Part shown: positions 47,087 through 58,569 of the stretch, in pieces
How the letters are laid out: each line of letters opens with the position of its first letter
Position numbering within the stretch: position 1 is the first letter of the stretch
Source: Lutraria lutraria
Lineage: Eukaryota; Mollusca; Bivalvia; Venerida; Mactridae
Assembly (NCBI GenBank): GCA_964023205.1
Contig: OZ026847.1
Coordinates: 3,098,819-3,162,818, forward strand
Direction of reading: 5' to 3'
Length of the DNA: 64,000 nt
Program-made: the position numbers and the translations under genes
The notes under the pieces: generated by a model
Told to the model about the DNA's origin: nothing
The model's database searches: none
Seen by the model: the letters and a program-made list of their open reading frames with translations, nothing else

Positions 47087-49222
47087 CAGTTAAGCCTGTG
47101 TCAGCAGCCACCATAAAAAGTATCATGGTAAATGTGTGAGTAAAATTAATAAGCTATCAAGACTTCAAGTGATTGATGATAGATATAATTATTTATGTGA
47201 TCAAATTATTTACATAAATATTTCAAATCAATTAGGTGAGAAGGAATGAAGGTACACATATTACAGAGATAGTCAAAATAACTAATATATCTTAAGTCCA
47301 ATGGAAAGTTGATAAATATATAAAAGAAGATTAAGTATTCATTTAAGGTATACACAATTTTATGTTGTACTATTAAATAAAACCATGAAAGTCTATCACC
47401 CGTCACTAAAATCCAAAATATTCAATGCCTCAAAAGTGTCCTGAGGTAAGTTGAACTATGGTTGAATTGGTGTTTTCTGATTGGTTGAAAAAACAGGGTG
47501 TGATTGTAATGTTATCATGACAAGATATGGGATGTATAAAAAGTAGCAGCAGTGCCATCCCATTAAAGGCATGGACATAAAATAACAAATATAAAATACA
47601 TCACAAAAAAAACATAACAAATTTGAGAGGATATTTCTTATGGGACTTCAATTGTTATCTGATCTTAAAGCAGAGGATGTTTCAATAATCTCTATTCCCC
47701 GTCTAATGATAAAAGAAGACAGCTATTACGTTATCAAACATCAAGGAGAACAGCGACAAGGAAGTTGATGACATTCGCAAAGAGGTCAAGAAGTAAGGTC
47801 ACACAGTAGGTGTACCGGTAGATATGAAATAAATCAGATCTCAAAATTGCCAGCACCATCCATTCAAACTCACGATTAACTTAAAGACCAGCATCCAATG
47901 TGGTTTAAACCATCTCCTATTGCAGTCAAGCTGACCATGAGTGACCATGGTTGAATATTCTCATGATAGAATACCATGGTTGGTTGTGATTCAAATTGTT
48001 GTTAATGTTAAAGGCGCCATGGTTTGTCCACAGTAAACTATGATCATCAGGTTAGTCACAGTAGGGGAGCTTCAAGTTCAAAACAGGGACTTTAATATCA
48101 AGCTGGAGCAGGTTTAGGGGCCGCAGGGTGTCATTTAGGACATGAAGGAAGTTTTGCATGTAATCTAAATATAATCAGTAAGTGACCGATATTTCATTTT
48201 CCAAAAATGGCCGATCCCTGTATTTTATCCCTAAACCTGGTCTTGATAAAGGATTTCTGATAAGTTAAGAGGGGAAGGGGGGTTTCCAAGGAAATTGTCA
48301 AGGAAAAGGAAATGTATAGTCTGCATCATATGGAACCATCAAATCAAACCAATTATGTAAATTAGAATAATTTGCAATTTAAAAGGTCTTGAGAGCCACT
48401 GATTTCTTCAAGACAGTGTTTAAATTTATCACATTCCAAAGAGACTGCAATAAATCGACAACAAACTTAGGCTGTCATTCAAGTCTTAAATTACATTTGG
48501 GAAGATTTACGGGAAAATGGCAGACATTTCAGAATCCCAGTGGACTGAAAGCACCAAGATTGATGTATCAGAATAATCTGTCAAAATTTAAGCAGGAACA
48601 ATCAAAGCTTGATGAGTTTGAAAATGTAAAATTTATCCAAGAACAAAAAAAAATGGAATTGTAAGACCACTTCTTTTATGTTTCTTAGTTTACAAAAGCG
48701 ACGTTCGTACTTTTTCCAAAAGTTCATTTATTTATTTTTGCCGATGGAATGAAAATTTTTTAGTATGAATCTGACTGCGTATTTGAAGTATTATAACAGG
48801 TGATCTACCTGTCGGACAGGCGGATGGACGTCTTAATACTGGCTGAAGGAACAGAGGAAGTGAATTGCATCAATCCAAGAGAAAATTTAGTGGTTGGGTT
48901 AAATTTACAGTCTTAAACATGCATAGTCATGTATTTTCGCGATACGAATATAGATGACGATAGGTTGGTCAAGTCCAAATTGTTTGTGATACAGTTAATA
49001 ATGACATTTAAGAAAGTTTTACCATAATTGGTTGGATTTATATAATTTATGAAGCACTTTGAGCCAATACAACTTGTTACACTGTTGAAAAATTAACATG
49101 GCAAGTTTTTGTGCAACATCAAAGCCGTTTCTTTTTTTCGACCTGCCGATGGACGATTTTTCAAAATATTCTTGCAAACCAAGAAATAAAAAGTAGTGGT
49201 CTAGCTCAAAAAAGAAAATGCA
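47087..49222. other. PLEKHG5 intron 1, no supported gene
   Basis: Two plus-strand open stretches look mildly protein-like: 47713-47796 (ends KEVDDIRKEVKK then TAA) and 48389-48664. Neither has good splice signals or recognised homology. Confidence 0.35.
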
Positions 49223-49386
49223 TGTAAAACCTCTGAAAACCTGAACTCTTCCGGATTGGGCCGTAAGTCCTGTTATCTGAGAATTCTGTTTTTTTTAGAC
49301 AATTTTTTAGAAAATTCAGAAGAATTTTTTTTCCCGGTTTTCAGTGAATCCGGTTTCAGGGAATCCGGTTTCAGGGGTTTTACAGT
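49223..49386. mobile_element. TIR element (TGTAAAACCTCTGAAA)
   Basis: Left end atgtaaaacctctgaaaacc, right end ggtttcaggggttttacagta: imperfect inverted repeats of about 20 bp. The right end also holds two copies of 'gaatccggtttcaggg'. Confidence 0.65.
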
Positions 49387-51402
49387 ACTACAATAAATAA
49401 AATTAACATTCCCACCGTATCATCATCGTAATCCATGTTAAACCATTGCACAATGAAAGAACCTGTTTGTCCGGTTTTATTCAATCATAAAAACAATCAA
49501 AATATTACATGCACCACAATTTTACTATACTATATCCATCAGTTTAAAACTTTAAGACAACTTTACATGATAACTTGTACAAATTTAATCTTTTAAGTAA
49601 ATTCCTTTTGTGAGGGTTGACTAATAAAACCCTAGAATCAGGTTTCAACACAAATATCATCTAGTTAAACTGTCAGTTGATAATAATACTTAATATAGTA
49701 GCCATGTAATTTAACTATTTAACCAGCAAATAGAATGATGATAGAAACTCATTAATTATGCATAACCAGAAAGAGGCTAATTTGCATATTTGTCAATTAA
49801 ATATCAATTACATGCACAATTTATCTGAGCAGTTGTCTAAGAGAGACTTATAAGTTATGTATTCCATAATAGATGAGATGGTTTTCATATAACCTTCAGT
49901 TGATGAATAAACACATTAATAAGTATGTCTGATATTAACATGAAGTATAATGAACTGTATGTATTATGTCAGACAGTCTATACAATCGTGTTTATTGTAA
50001 AATTGACCTTAAAATCAAGGTTAAAATGTTCCAATCTTTATCTACAATATTGACGAAGACGCACACATATCATATCTCGGTTCATGAGGTGAAATCCTAT
50101 TTCAAAATCGTCATCAAATCATAGTTTCATCTTAGTTATAAGGTATCTACTTAAAATGTAATATCTCAATTTGTGTCACTTCCAAGAATATTTTGGTATA
50201 ACATAATCATGTAAAGGACAATAAAGAAAATCAATAAAAGTATGGTACATCTATAATCTGTCAACACTCCCGGGCATATAAAGGCCAGAAAAATAGTCAT
50301 ATTTAGGAATACTAGACCAAAAATAATATAGAGTAGATAGGTCAAATATTTTTTTTTTAATTCTTAACACCATTAATTTTTGTGATACTACAAGGTTCAT
50401 TAAAATTACTATACTCTTGATTTTGAAAACATTAGCACAAGTGCCAAATAAGGATTCACAAGTCACACAAAACACAACTTTTTTTCCGACCCAACACCAA
50501 AACCACTCCAAAACAGAAATGAGCAATTAAGAATTGAATCTCACTGTACCTAAAGTGTTCCATATGATTATAAAAAATGCATTTAAAAAAAACTATCAAT
50601 ATGAAAATATTTTATCATAAATCAAAATTCTGTTCTCTTGAGTTGACTTCAGGAATGTGAGGTTTTACCATACATGTATAACATCTCATAGATTATCCTT
50701 ATCCATTTTGAAATGTTTCCAAACTTTCCAGTACTCACCAGTTGGTACATTCTGATTAGCTCCCTTAGTTAAAGTTTGAAGGGTGTGGAAAGGTAAGGAA
50801 CAAGGAAAAATTAAGGTCCGTCGGGTTGCCGGAAACAACCAAATATTTTTTAAGTCTATATGAAATAGACACTCATTTCAAAGTGCATTGCACAGGCATA
50901 TCATTACAGTTTGCCTACTTTTTTCATAATGTTAAGAAAAATAAGTAAACAAATAATTTTAATATAAAAATTTTATATGAGGATAAATAGCTGGTGTCAT
51001 ATATCTACCAGCACCCACACAGTGAATGTAATGAAGAGCTCACTGATATGGGTGGAGTTACGTCAACGAGGTCACATGACTAGACAAGAAATCGTGCTTC
51101 ATGTGGCTTTTGAAATTTATAACAAAAGAAATTTGATACATCATAATATGTAAAGTCATAATTTTTAAGTACATCATAAAATTATAAAAGTGTGATGTAT
51201 TACAATTTTTTCAACCAGTACATAATTTTTTCACTATAACATTTAAATAAAATAGAAAAGTTAACTCCCTTGATAAGTTGAAAAACATAATATAAGTCAC
51301 CTAATATACAACAAGAATGTATTACATTAATCATTTAATCAGTCAATATGATCAACATAATAATGTACTAGCCAATATTTGCACATTATGATTTATTCAC
51401 AG
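49387..51402. other. PLEKHG5 intron 1, no gene seen
   Basis: Very AT-rich. A fragment of the 'ggttgccggaaacaaccaaa' dispersed repeat is at about 50775-50850. Confidence 0.4.
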
Positions 51403-51510
51403 GGTCGTAGCAACCAGGACAGGAGCTATGTGGATTGGAGGAGCCAAAAATAGCTATGGTATAAGTTGCAACATTTACTGCAAGGCAGCGCCTGCAAACA
51501 CAGATGCAAG
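51403..51510 (+). other. exon-like GC-rich island inside PLEKHG5 intron 1
   Basis: A plus-strand acceptor-like TTTATTCACAG and a donor CAAG|GTAAAC bracket exactly 108 nt whose GC content is well above its flanks. One frame is fully open (one base, 35 codons, two bases), beginning VVATRTGAMWIGGAKNS and containing SCNIYCKAAP. On the minus strand every frame consistent with joining exons 1 and 2 in phase 0 has a stop. It may be an exon of an antisense transcript, a non-coding exon, or a relic of a repeat. No homology recognised. Confidence 0.25.
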
Positions 51511-52587
51511 GTAAACTGTCATTTATAGCTCTATTATCATGTACCTGGTGTTATATTCTTGCATATGGGGTTCATAAAACAACACTAAATTGCAAATTAA
51601 ATCAATAACTGACAGGTGAGGACAATTTCCGAAGTATTAATAATGTTTATAATAAATTTCATTGTTATTTTATTAAAGAAATGAAATTTTAAGTACACTA
51701 GTTTTCAATGGACTTACAATAGTGCCAGAAAACATTGTTTGTTTGTACTTCAAACATGTTGTGTAATGAATCAAATAACTTCCAAGTTGTCTATCAGTGC
51801 AATATAGACATTACTGCTAAGACTGAGTAATATAATTAACCATTGAACACAGTGAAACAGTTAAGCCCAAATGATGGAATTTATATCAACTCTCTGAACT
51901 AAATTGATGAATTCTGAATTTAATCACTTAAACCACTTGCTGACTACTAGTATTTGTTATTTAATATCTTTGTGGAATTCAAAACTGTAATTATAAACTG
52001 TAATATTGTTTTTAAAGTACCATAAATATTGAACAATTTTATCCTAACTTTCCAGACTACTATCATCTTCAGCAGCTGTCACGCCATTTCTCACCAGACG
52101 CCATTTCTCACCAGACCATTCACAAATTTCAAACTAGCCTGTTGTATAATTTCCACAATACCTAGAGCTACGTGTCTCCCAGTCTATTATTCAAGCTTAT
52201 AGACAACTCTGTCAGACTGACAAATGAACACAAAGCACAGTCCCATGTTTAATACGCCAATTATCACGTCTTTCTCCTGGAGGACATTGCTGCTCACAAA
52301 AAATCATTTCCTTATATGGTACATTATTGAAAGCGATTCCACAAATTAATTCGAAAGTGACATAGATTACTGTCATAGCTCTCGATCAGACAAAGTCTTC
52401 AAGGTTTTACGTCATGGCCTGAATGTACCATAGAATAATAGATGACCAAGAAGGAAAAGGTTTGGAATGAAGACAGACAAATCAGTTCCAGGGCATTCCC
52501 CTTTAAGTCAGTTAACCTTGTACTTCAAATAAAGGTGTACACATAATCATACAATCAAGTGTCAAGATCTCCCAATAAAACTCTAAA

Positions 52588-52893
52588 CTAGAGCTGTCAC
52601 AGAGGTGACTAATACCCCCGCTGCCACATTGACACTAATACTGCAATAGTACACTATACGGCTAAGTTCAGGGGGACATAACTCTGCAATGAGTGAATCG
52701 CTTGGCATTAAGATTGTGTCTTGCACATCTACACTTCATGGTGATAACATATATCAAGTTTCATAGCAATAGCTTAAAAAATGTGGAAGTAGTTTGCTCC
52801 TCAAACTTTATGCGGAGGGACCGACCGACCAACGACTGACCAACCGACCGACAGAGTGACTCCAATATACCCCCTCTCAAACTTCGTTACAGC
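52588..52893 (+). repeat. family C dispersed repeat, copy 5
   Basis: Starts tagagctgtcacagaggtga, then ctaatacccccgctgccaca; ends ccgaccgacagagtgactcc and cccctctcaaacttcgttac. It lies 393 bp from exon 1. Confidence 0.85.
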
Positions 52894-53280
52894 CCCTTAA
52901 GTTTCACTTTCTTAATGTTCAAATGCAGAGAAATATTCATGTTGGCTTTATTTCAAATGATTTCAGGAAATTAACGCACTGTATATATTCCAACGTAACT
53001 CTCACTTAAAATGTCATTACATAATATATTTTAACAAAATTGGGGAAAAAAAGGACTGAGAAATGTTTTTAATTAATTGGTGCAGTTACGGTAAGTAATA
53101 CAGAAAAAGATGCTGCCTTTTATAAAGGTATATGCCCTAATGGCATGCTTCATGAGTTGGTAAAATCTACTGAACCTTGTGCAGACAAATGAATGGACAG
53201 ACAAGGCAATAATTATTTTCCCCTGAATCATTAGAGGCATAGGGAGGGGCATTAAAACTAAATATGGCTGATGTATAGAT

Positions 53281-53289
53281 ACTTGCCTG
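53281..53289 (-). promoter_or_regulatory. GC-type 5' splice site of intron 1
   Basis: Read on the minus strand the junction is CAG|GCAAGT. GC donors normally carry a near-perfect flanking consensus (AG|GCAAGT) and this one does. No GT donor in the same frame is seen nearby before the frame runs on through intron sequence. The matching acceptor at 38344-38342 is an ordinary TTTTCAG. Confidence 0.6.
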
Positions 53290-53394
53290 TGGTGTGTATC
53301 GGTTTTCAGGGAGACTTAAGCTGCGACTTCTCACTTTATGTTGAGGAATCTTTCTCCCTTTCATAAATCCTAAGGCACCCAATAAATCCATCAT
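53287..53394 (-). CDS. PLEKHG5: PLEKHG5-like exon 1 with start codon (residues 1-36)
   Basis: The frame opens with two consecutive ATG codons at 53394 and 53391. An in-frame TGA at 53418-53416 lies eight codons upstream, so translation should start here unless a splice acceptor falls in that short gap. The 36 codons read MMDLLGALGFMKGRK, then a basic stretch, then RSRSLSLPENRYTPQ. Residues 24-29, RSLSLP, fit the mode-1 14-3-3 consensus RSxSxP. The exon ends in CAG followed by GCAAGT, a GC-type donor, in phase 0, which matches the phase-0 start of the next exon 14.9 kb away. The first 36 residues do not show obvious homology I can name, so assignment rests on phase, splice site and strand. An upstream non-coding exon is possible. 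Confidence 0.7.
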
Positions 53395-53418
53395 TAAAAT
53401 CTCACGGCTGGTTATTCA

Positions 53419-55505
53419 TCATCGTTTTTTACCATTCATTTATAGTCAAAAATCATTGAACAACATAGTCCTTGCATCGATATTATCCAATGTCAACCAC
53501 TGATTTTACCCAGTACATCTCCATTGCAGCACTCATAACACAAGTTAGAACTTATAAGATAAATTGTGAAAGTGCTTATGTAAGCATTTACAGTGCACTG
53601 CCATAAGTGTCTTACATCAATAAAAACAATCTGTCAGTACGGACAGACATAAATTTCTGCATTCCATTATTATCCGAATTTCAAGCTCCTCGGTATAATG
53701 TTACGTCCCAACTTGATCACAAAATTCTCTTACAATGGAAAGTTAAGTTTCCTTACATCTTGAGACAAAGTTCTCTTGTCCTTAAGCTATACAAGGTATA
53801 AATAAATAATTAGCTACTTTTCACCAAAATTCTAGATCTACTATTTCTTTAACTAGGTCTATAAAGTTTGGTTCCTGTCAGTATTAATATTCCTATATGT
53901 TTTCAGTATTTATTCAGCATAAAGTAATGTTTCAATGTGTTTATTCGCTTTTGAGAATTTAAATTTAGATTAAATCATTAATTATTTATCATTTCTATTG
54001 GAATTTCTGCCTTAGAGTTATTCAAACTATAAATGACTGAAATAACACACAATTTTTTACAAAATTTATCACAATTATATGTATTGATTAGCTTTCTCTG
54101 GGGACCTTAAGTAATTTTTTATGGCACTGAGTTATCATGGTAATTGCAGCTAATCCGAGATTTTACGAGATTATTTCGAGGAAATAAAATTCCAGTACAG
54201 AACAGAGTCTACACTGATTTTGTCAACCAATAGCAAACTTATTTCATATATATATTACTAAATGCCCAGTTCTTCTGTATCTTATCTCCCCACTTTTTTT
54301 AATAAAGGTTTAACATACTTTACACAAAGAGCAACTTTTCCAGTTTTAACGATGGATGAAGACCCTGGTTAGGATCGACAACCAAAGCATCAACCGTCAG
54401 TAAGCCAGCTGACAAGCATTTTCTATCAGTTTTAAATAAGACCAGCCAAGCGGTGCCATTAGCTCAGCCTGCTCACCGCCTCAGGGAGGAAGTTTTATGT
54501 TGACCTCTTACAGTTCCTGAGTAATAAACTACATATAAAGTTTTTGCACAGACCTTGATGATGCGGTGTTATACCGAAAGCTCAATTTTTCTTCGAAAAC
54601 AGCCGAGCTAATACATTCAAAATCATAGATAATTTGTTGCATTGATCATTAAAGAAATGTAAATTGTGGTCTAATTACCATTGAAACAGTCAGCCTTGCT
54701 ATAATCATGCATTTTATCCAAAAAGTTTGGAATTGTTGGTTCTTGTACAAAAATCAAGAATATGGAGTATGATATTATATTTACAATCGTCACTAGGATA
54801 TATCTATATTCCAAGCACGAATCACAATGCATTAACAACTAACCTTTGAAATGTTTATTTTTTTAAAAAACTCTCTTGAGCACTAACATACTTAATTGAG
54901 AATTAAGTTCCATAGTTTAAATTTTATAAAATCATCATATTATCTGACCTATAATGCTTTAAGTATGAGAACAGTTTTTTTTTCTTTATTCAATCTTGAG
55001 GTACATTTATGCTATTATTGTTATTCTATTGGTTTTGTTTGATAATTAATTGTTTACTTAAGTAAAAGAGCACAAAACAAAAACTAAGGAATTTGGGTCA
55101 AATATGTGATGGTATTTTATGACACAATGACATTTATAATTTCTTCAACAACATCTAAATAAGATTGTCATAAAAATATTGCTGATAAGGTATTTTTATT
55201 CATAGTGAACAAGGCTTAGACATTTCAATGACCTAAGCTCTTCAAAGTGGAGGAAAGAAGACTGTATACATTTAATTACTGTTAACTGGTTTTGTATTAT
55301 CAATAGTTCACCCTTCTTTTATATTTGTTATAACTTCAAGATTTATATTTACATTCTGGTGCCATACAAGGTATTGAATAGACATCTTAGTACATTAGAC
55401 GCTATGTTCCTTTTTTATCATAACACAAACAAATATGTTATACATCACTGTTATAATTGATATAATATTATTATATTATTAACATGCACAAAATGAAAAA
55501 GATTT
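53419..55505. other. upstream of exon 1: no promoter or gene identified
   Basis: AT-rich, no CpG-rich island and no obvious 5' exon. It holds the dispersed repeat at about 54333-54610 (tttccagttttaacgatgg; cgaaaacagccgagctaata). Confidence 0.4.
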
Positions 55506-55683
55506 CAGTAAAACCTGTGAATAAAGGCCACACTTGTGAAAGACAAAATGTGGTCTTTTTCTGACAGGTGCCCCTTATTTTGAGGTCATTTTGTTCTAAA
55601 TCATCAATGAGTTATAAAAGAATGGCCTATATTCACAGGGTGGCCTTTAACTGGAGTTGATCACTAGAACCAGTTTGAATGTA
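55506..55683 (+). mobile_element. MITE family A copy
   Basis: Left end cagtaaaacctgtgaataaa; right end accagtttgaatgta. Moderately diverged. Confidence 0.8.
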
Positions 55684-58387
55684 ATTATATACAATACTTA
55701 CTTATTTAACATACATTGATATCTTAACATTATCTGAATTTTGTCATAGTAAATACATACATTTTATTATATGATATCACATAGGAATTATTAATTAAAT
55801 ATATATGCACATCATGACAAGTTTTTAATTCCAAAGTGTTAATCTAAATCTCATTGACCTTACAGTGACATGTTTCACATTTTTATGTAACACAGTAGTC
55901 CAGTTTATGCACACAAAAAAAAAGCTAATTCCATAATCAAACTTCACACTGATTAGATTTTAATTTGATCACTTCAAAACATTCCTTTCAATCGACACTT
56001 GAATAATAATAAAGTTTCATCTGATTTCACGGCTCAGATGTATCATATAGATATGTTCTATCTAATTCAATGTCTCTTGAAAGTGGGCGTTTCAAGAAAA
56101 ATATAATTCCGTTAGTCGTTAACTGTAAATCTTTGTCACTGAAACAAATCACACTATATCACTGTGTTCTGTTATCTAAGATAAATGTACAAAACAACTT
56201 AATATCAAAATCATTTTTTTTTATTATCCGACTTATCAGCAAACATTTTATTATCTCCAGATATAATTTTATTCACTTGGTAAAATAAATAAAATTCATC
56301 AAAACCAGAGTTTATAATCCTGACCAATTTTTTAAACGTTAAATCTTTCGGTTACTAGAATAGAATCTCAAGACGACTGTCTATCTGTCCAGTAGTTAAC
56401 TGATATTAGACCTAACAGATCACACAGGAAATAATCAAACACATTATTATAGCGCTAGAAGGTTTTTTTATCTATATTTTATTTTAACAGAATGGCTTGT
56501 TTTAATGGGTCCTAAACTGATAAAGGAGATATTTAATAGGAAAATTGAATAGATGAAAGTTATTGATGTCTCACTCATAATATTTCCATCAAACAGCGAG
56601 AATAGCAATCAATCGTTACCTATCAATCTTTTATCTACTCGTTGTACAACAACATTTTCACATAAACAACAAAATTTGTAATACGTTGCTTTGTTATGGA
56701 GATTTTCATCTATGTCAATTTAATATACGCTGATAAAAATATTCCAACATATTGAATAGATCCATACACTATGAATTAATACTTAAAACTTCACGAAAAA
56801 CTTCATAAACACTCTAACTTTACTTATGAAAAAGTTTTAAATAATTTAAATGAATATAAAGTATTGGCAAGATTGTATAATATAAACATCACATTTTGAA
56901 TAAAATATTTGAAATGCAAAACTTATAAGCACCGCTAAAGAACGGAGCGTAAAGTCCCAATTTGTACATAAATCCTGGCAAGCTTGAAGTCTTAATTAAG
57001 TGGGGTTTAAAAATAAGACTTATTACGAATGAACTGTAAAAAGTTTTTTAAAGCATTTCATTCTGATGCCAAATCTCTTTTTTTCACTTGATTTCACGTA
57101 TACAACAGATCACCAATTCAAGATGAAGATTCTGTTGAGCTAATCGGCCTGTCGGATAATGCTATCAAATATATTCAACTTTTTTTATCCAAATCTCTTT
57201 ACATCATTGAAACTTTACATTATGCTTAAATCCAAAAATGTTTTCTACAAATTTAACAAATCCGAAAATGTTTTTCGCTTCATTTTTAAAATCATGCACA
57301 GTCTTCATGTCAGTAAGAAAGCACAATCATACATACTTATCCAGTATTTAGTTCACTTTTGTGCAGAATGGATTTTCCACCAAAACTAAATTACTTAAGT
57401 GACAAATATACATTCACGTTAAAGGTTCACATCTTTGATAAATTTATTCCAATTATTGTGTTTTTTAAATGATTAATCAATAGTACATTAAAACAAGTGG
57501 ATGAAAAATATTATCATCTCTGTCCAATAAACTAAACAGAGAATATATTATTCCAGTCGTCGTTGATTTAATACAGTCTACGGTGGAATCTACCATCTAA
57601 CAAGTAAGCTATATGGGTGAGTTGACTATTCACCGTAAAAAACAGCAGGCTTACAGGATTATTTGCCAAAAAAGTAACAATATGTAATTCAGTGTAATGT
57701 ATGGGTATTGTGAAAGGTGGTGAATTTTAAGCCTTTTATGCAACAATAATAAAACCTCAGTCAACGAAACATTTTCTATGTCATGGATGGTACATTTTTG
57801 TAAATATTTTTTTATTATCACAAGAGCACATTGATAACATGTACTTATATGTAAAAATCTAGAAATACTGTATGTTTGTCAACTGATATAAATACTTCGG
57901 TTTCGTAGGAAATAAAACATAGCTGATGTGTGCACAACACTTACATTTTATACGATTTTTTTATCACCAAGATCAGATTTAATATTTGTGCTGCATAAAA
58001 ATAGCAAACTGCGAAGTTTATTATCAATACCTGACAAGTGATATTTTTACCCATAGTTAGCAAACATGGTGACATTTCATTTTTCCTTAAGGCAAAATGA
58101 CACTGCTAGATGTCCCACTTTCTTTGGCGAAATTATCACATGCAGGTACATAAATGTAGAATTGTTATTACATGAGAAGCGTCGTTACTTAAAGCATAAA
58201 ATAAAAATTCTTGATTTCACCTTACCCAACTGACCCAATTTTTTCAGCCAACTTTCGGTCATTTTTATTTTGCTTGCCAAATTATCATTAATATCTGAAC
58301 ATATAATGAAACAATTCTGAAAAAATAATTGCCAGCGTGCTAATCCTATATTACTACGGGACATAGAAACATGGTACTTTTTCACCG
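55684..58387. other. AT-rich DNA, nothing recognised
   Basis: Open frames here (56070-56288, 57159-57389) have AT-driven composition (Phe, Ile, Asn, Lys) and no splice context. Confidence 0.45.
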
Positions 58388-58569
58388 ATAGTCAAACCTG
58401 TTAACAAAGGCCACCCTTGGGAAACACAAAATGTGGTCTTTATTGACAGGTGACCTTTAATCAGAGGTCATTTTGTTCAAAATACTCAATAATGCTTTTT
58501 AAAAGAAGGGTCTGTATTCACAGGGTGACGATTTACTCCTAGAGGGTTGCAAACATAGGTTTGACGGTA
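58388..58569 (+). mobile_element. MITE family A copy
   Basis: Left end tagtcaaacctgttaacaaa; right end aaacataggtttgacggta. Confidence 0.85.

Larger units (their letters stand above)
16066..53418 (-). other. PLEKHG5: PLEKHG5-like RhoGEF gene, N-terminal half (7 exons, continues off left edge)
   Basis: Seven minus-strand exons encode about 296 residues. Codon phases at the six junctions are 0, 1, 2, 0, 0 and 2, and every incoming exon completes the codon left by the previous one. Introns are 14945, 3750, 9617, 1152, 5605 and 1371 bp. The product matches, in order, what I recall of vertebrate PLEKHG5: a CHHxxC...CxxCD module, a KKxxRRRHT-like basic stretch, then a Ras-binding-domain fold ending in an LGG turn. 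Known biology of the family: PLEKHG5 activates RhoA at cell junctions and in neurons through DH-PH domains. Those domains are not in this window, so RhoGEF activity is inferred from orthology. Family assignment is strong; the exact orthology needs a database search. Confidence 0.85.

Noticed and set aside
46855..47139. 94-codon plus-strand frame
   Set aside because: Runs through MITE family B (46907-47086).
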